DNA of 7,686 nucleotides from Candidatus Pelagibacter sp. TMED275. GTDB lineage: Bacteria; Pseudomonadota; Alphaproteobacteria; Pelagibacterales; Pelagibacteraceae. Location of the stretch: positions 2,251-9,936 of the forward strand of contig NHLU01000011.1 of the NCBI GenBank assembly GCA_002169255.1. Direction: 5' to 3'. The notes below the pieces were generated by a model. The model was given only the letters and a program-made list of their open reading frames with translations. It was not told the origin of the DNA and did no database searches. Within the stretch, counting starts at the first letter, position 1, and each line of letters starts with the position of its first letter. Made by a program: the position numbers and the translations under genes. This document shows positions 5,135 through 7,686 of the stretch, piece after piece.

Positions 5135-7686
5135 TTATTTAAGCTTGTCATCTACTACCTTTAAATTTGAATCAGCTGAATCGGTTGGAAGAGCTATCGT
5201 AGGTGAAGTTGTTCTTATTATAACAGGATAATCACCATCTGTTGTTGTTAATTTAGTATTCTTACAACCCTCAAAGAATAATCTTCGAGTTGCAGTATTA
5301 TGTTGATAGTTTGTATCCAAATCCGTTTCCACTAAAGATTTTGAACTATATAAGTGTAGAAAATTATCAATCGTATATCTTTGACTACGCATGTAATCAA
5401 TTGAACTTGTATAAAAATATTTATATTCTAAATTTAAATCTGATAATCTATTATTCTCAACTACAGAACCAGTAACCTCTTGGAATACACGATCCGTTCC
5501 AAATTTTACTGATGCACTTACATAGGTTGCTATTTCATCTAAATGAGAATTATAATCAAATCTGTATAGTGATGGTAATGAAAATGGACTAGTTTCTTTT
5601 TCAATCGTACCCTCATAATTTGGATATTCAGTTTCTATTTTAAATACAGAGTGACTTTGTTCATTATTACTATTATCATTAAAATGAAAATTAGTTAGAT
5701 TTATATTTTTTTCATATTGAGGTTGGGTAAATGATGGATGGTTTCTCTGTACTGCAACCTTTGGTCTTTCAAAAATATTAGGTTCGATTACAGTTCCCAT
5801 GTGTGCTTTTGATCTAGCTGGTAATAATTTTCTCATTTGTTTAAATAATGATTGATCGTAATACTTTATAAGTCTCATGTAATCCCAAAAATCATTTTTA
5901 CCAGAATACTTTTGAAAATATTCATTTGATGCATCTTTTAATTCACTATATTGTAACTTAAAATTATCTCTTGGATCACCCAAGTACTCATTAAAATCTA
6001 GGTTAGCAAATGATAAAATGATATCCTCATTGACAACATCAGTAGGAGAAAAATATATTCCCACCTTTGGTGAATCAAGTGGAGCAAAATCATTTGAACT
6101 AACATCATATCTTTTATTTACACTTAAATTAGCTCCACTACCACTTAGTGCATTGTTTTCAATTCTAATCTTGGTAGAGGTTCTTCTGTTCGGGCCATAG
6201 TTAGGCACCATTGTTTTTGTCTTGTCCTCTACGTTTTCAAAAGTATTGACACCACCAAAACCAAATGCATATCCAGCTAGGGTATCGGTTTGGTCTGCAC
6301 TCACATCTCGGATAGCAGCACCATTTGCTAGAGCTGTATTGTCATCAAATGAATATCGTCTAGTCAAAGAGTAATAAGATGAGGATGCTGAGTTACCAAC
6401 ATAAGATTTTGGATTAGCAACATGAGTGTCAAAATGTTGTTCTTGTAGTGGTTCATTCCACAATCTAAATTCCATTATGGAACCAGTTAATTGATTACCG
6501 AATTGATCACTTGGACTACCACCAATAAATAAATCACCACTACCTGTCCACGAAGCATTGTAAGATTGTGATATTACATTGGAGCCAGTTATGGTCATTG
6601 TGGTTTTAGATGCATATATAGCTCTGTCTAAACCAGCTTCATATTTTTTTACAAATAAATTATAATTAAATGTATCACCGATACCATCTGTATTTACCGT
6701 ACCCTTTCTAAGAGAAACATCATCCCAATAGATTGCGGTATTTGGTTGTACATTTTCAAACCTGACACCAAGTTTTGCTGTCTGTGGATACTTAATAGTT
6801 TTCGTTACCGATATCTGTTGCCATTCGGTTTCATTTAAACCAACGTCCTGTGAGGTTTTTATACCACCTAGAGCTCTTGCTGTCGGTGTACCTTTCTGTG
6901 CGAATGTGTCATCATCCTCATCCCAATTAACAACATCCTCATTTGAATCCAATTCAAATATACGTAGACGACCAACGGAAGATACAGCACTCGCTGACAC
7001 TTTTGCAAAAGCTGCAAATGTATAAACCTCACCTCTAGACACATCAGCTAGTGATGCAGCTGCTGTACCATAGGCACTAGATACAGAAGATGGTTTATTA
7101 AAAAATAAAGTATATGAGGATTGATTGTCTGTATTGTTAATATGTCTTAAACTGTTTGTACCTGTTCTAGCTACACCAGAAGCACTTACTATTTCAAGTT
7201 CACCACCAACGGCTCTATCCCCAAATGATGCAGTTACAAATGGTGGATTGAATAAACCATCTTGTTCAAATGATGAATGTGGAAATAAATTAGTTTCTAC
7301 TTTTTGTTTTTGTAACATAAGAGAATAATAATCACCATCGAATACCGGCAGTAGAGATGAACTAACTTCTTTTTGACCAGCAGAACCAGATAGTATAAAA
7401 GAAACCGTACCATAGTTATCTGCAGAACCATTATCCTTTAACCTAATAGCCCAACCAGTATCTTTCTGTATAAGTGTTTGGTTTGAACCACTAACGGAAC
7501 GAAATCTTAACTCAACGGTTTCAGGTTTTCTACTAGTAGTGGAATCATCTGCCCAACTACTTGAAACATATTGACCACCCCTGAAACCTAAAGCTTTGGT
7601 AAATTTTCTAGATATCTCAAATGCATCCCTTTGTTTTGGTTCACTCAATCCACCAAATTCTCTAACTCTTAATATAGTTGATGGTA
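5135..7686 (-). CDS. Large phage tail/baseplate protein with LamG domain split by a CBM4/9-like module (5' end cut by right edge)
   Basis: At least 849 residues. The reading frame stays open to the window edge. A TTG at 7648 could be read as a start, but 12 further codons precede it (PSTILRVREFGG) and no spaced ribosome site does, so the true start is probably outside. Counting from that TTG: residues 27-117 form the first half of a LamG/concanavalin A-like domain. Residues 119-316 run from NLFPHSSFE to AIYWDDVSLRKG, the usual beginning and end of CBM4/9 modules. Residues 321-415 resume LamG strands (YNLFVKKY, GDLFIGGSPSDQFGNQLTGS, EFRLWNEPL). Residues 416-837 hold 'GIYFSPTDVVNEDIILSF', 'YLGDP', 'NDFWDYMRLIKYYD', 'KLLPARSKAHMGTVIEPNIFERPK' and 'RLFFEGCKNTK', a long part I recognise from marine phage structural proteins. 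No catalytic residues are evident, so binding of surface glycans rather than hydrolysis is inferred. It ends 80 bases before the next virion gene. Confidence 0.85.
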   Translation of the reverse strand, partial: PSTILRVREFGGLSEPKQRDAFEISRKFTKALGFRGGQYVSSSWADDSTTSRKPETVELRFRSVSGSNQTLIQKDTGWAIRLKDNGSADNYGTVSFILSGSAGQKEVSSSLLPVFDGDYYSLMLQKQKVETNLFPHSSFEQDGLFNPPFVTASFGDRAVGGELEIVSASGVARTGTNSLRHINNTDNQSSYTLFFNKPSSVSSAYGTAAASLADVSRGEVYTFAAFAKVSASAVSSVGRLRIFELDSNEDVVNWDEDDDTFAQKGTPTARALGGIKTSQDVGLNETEWQQISVTKTIKYPQTAKLGVRFENVQPNTAIYWDDVSLRKGTVNTDGIGDTFNYNLFVKKYEAGLDRAIYASKTTMTITGSNVISQSYNASWTGSGDLFIGGSPSDQFGNQLTGSIMEFRLWNEPLQEQHFDTHVANPKSYVGNSASSSYYSLTRRYSFDDNTALANGAAIRDVSADQTDTLAGYAFGFGGVNTFENVEDKTKTMVPNYGPNRRTSTKIRIENNALSGSGANLSVNKRYDVSSNDFAPLDSPKVGIYFSPTDVVNEDIILSFANLDFNEYLGDPRDNFKLQYSELKDASNEYFQKYSGKNDFWDYMRLIKYYDQSLFKQMRKLLPARSKAHMGTVIEPNIFERPKVAVQRNHPSFTQPQYEKNINLTNFHFNDNSNNEQSHSVFKIETEYPNYEGTIEKETSPFSLPSLYRFDYNSHLDEIATYVSASVKFGTDRVFQEVTGSVVENNRLSDLNLEYKYFYTSSIDYMRSQRYTIDNFLHLYSSKSLVETDLDTNYQHNTATRRLFFEGCKNTKLTTTDGDYPVIIRTTSPTIALPTDSADSNLKVVDDKLK

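Noticed and set aside
5418..5425. Exact T4 late consensus TATAAATA on the minus strand
   Set aside because: It lies inside the coding sequence of the large tail protein (encoding Tyr-Lys-Tyr) about 280 bases before the stop. About one such match is expected by chance in DNA this AT-rich.
5135..7648. Possible enzymatic role (glucanase) for the LamG-containing protein
   Set aside because: LamG and CBM4/9 folds bind carbohydrates without catalysis, and no glycoside hydrolase motif is visible.

Overview
The window looks like part of the late, structural region of a dsDNA phage genome, most likely an uncultured marine T4-like (myovirus) phage of a Gram-negative host. The DNA is AT-rich. All seven supported genes lie on the minus strand, tightly packed with gaps of 5-80 nt, so transcription runs from position 7686 down to 1. 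There is no integrase, transposon, tRNA, rRNA or CRISPR array, and no gap over 300 bases. The phage assignment rests on remembered family patterns in the proteins, not on a database search.

Right half (about 7686-3338, continuing to 2162): four virion-type genes. First is a very large protein, cut by the right edge, that carries a LamG/concanavalin A-like domain apparently interrupted by a CBM4/9-like carbohydrate-binding module, followed by a long C-terminal part of the kind seen in marine phage baseplate or tail proteins. Next is a 217-residue protein with the 'TVDAILTKRGREIL' head typical of uncharacterised marine phage virion proteins and an Ig-like tail. Then come two neighbouring proteins (346 and 387 residues) that share a C-terminal half and look like diverged tandem duplicates. 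The set suggests a baseplate or tail-periphery structure with surface-binding domains.

Left half (2119-1): three genes whose products all look envelope-directed. The first is a 458-residue protein with a signal peptide, many aromatic and alternating-pattern segments, a histidine cluster and a C-terminal phenylalanine, which suggests an outer-membrane beta-barrel. The second is a 218-residue membrane protein that joins a degenerate MshEN-like N-terminal domain (the c-di-GMP-binding fold of PilB/MshE-type ATPases), a TonB-like Pro-rich linker, one membrane helix and a C-terminal coiled coil. The third is the first 23 codons of a secreted protein. Spacing of 5 and 9 nt, with a ribosome-binding site overlapping a stop codon, argues for coupled expression of these three.

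The most unusual content is this envelope trio, above all the MshEN-like domain on a phage membrane protein. Its function cannot be decided from sequence alone; candidate roles are host-envelope modification, lysis or superinfection exclusion.
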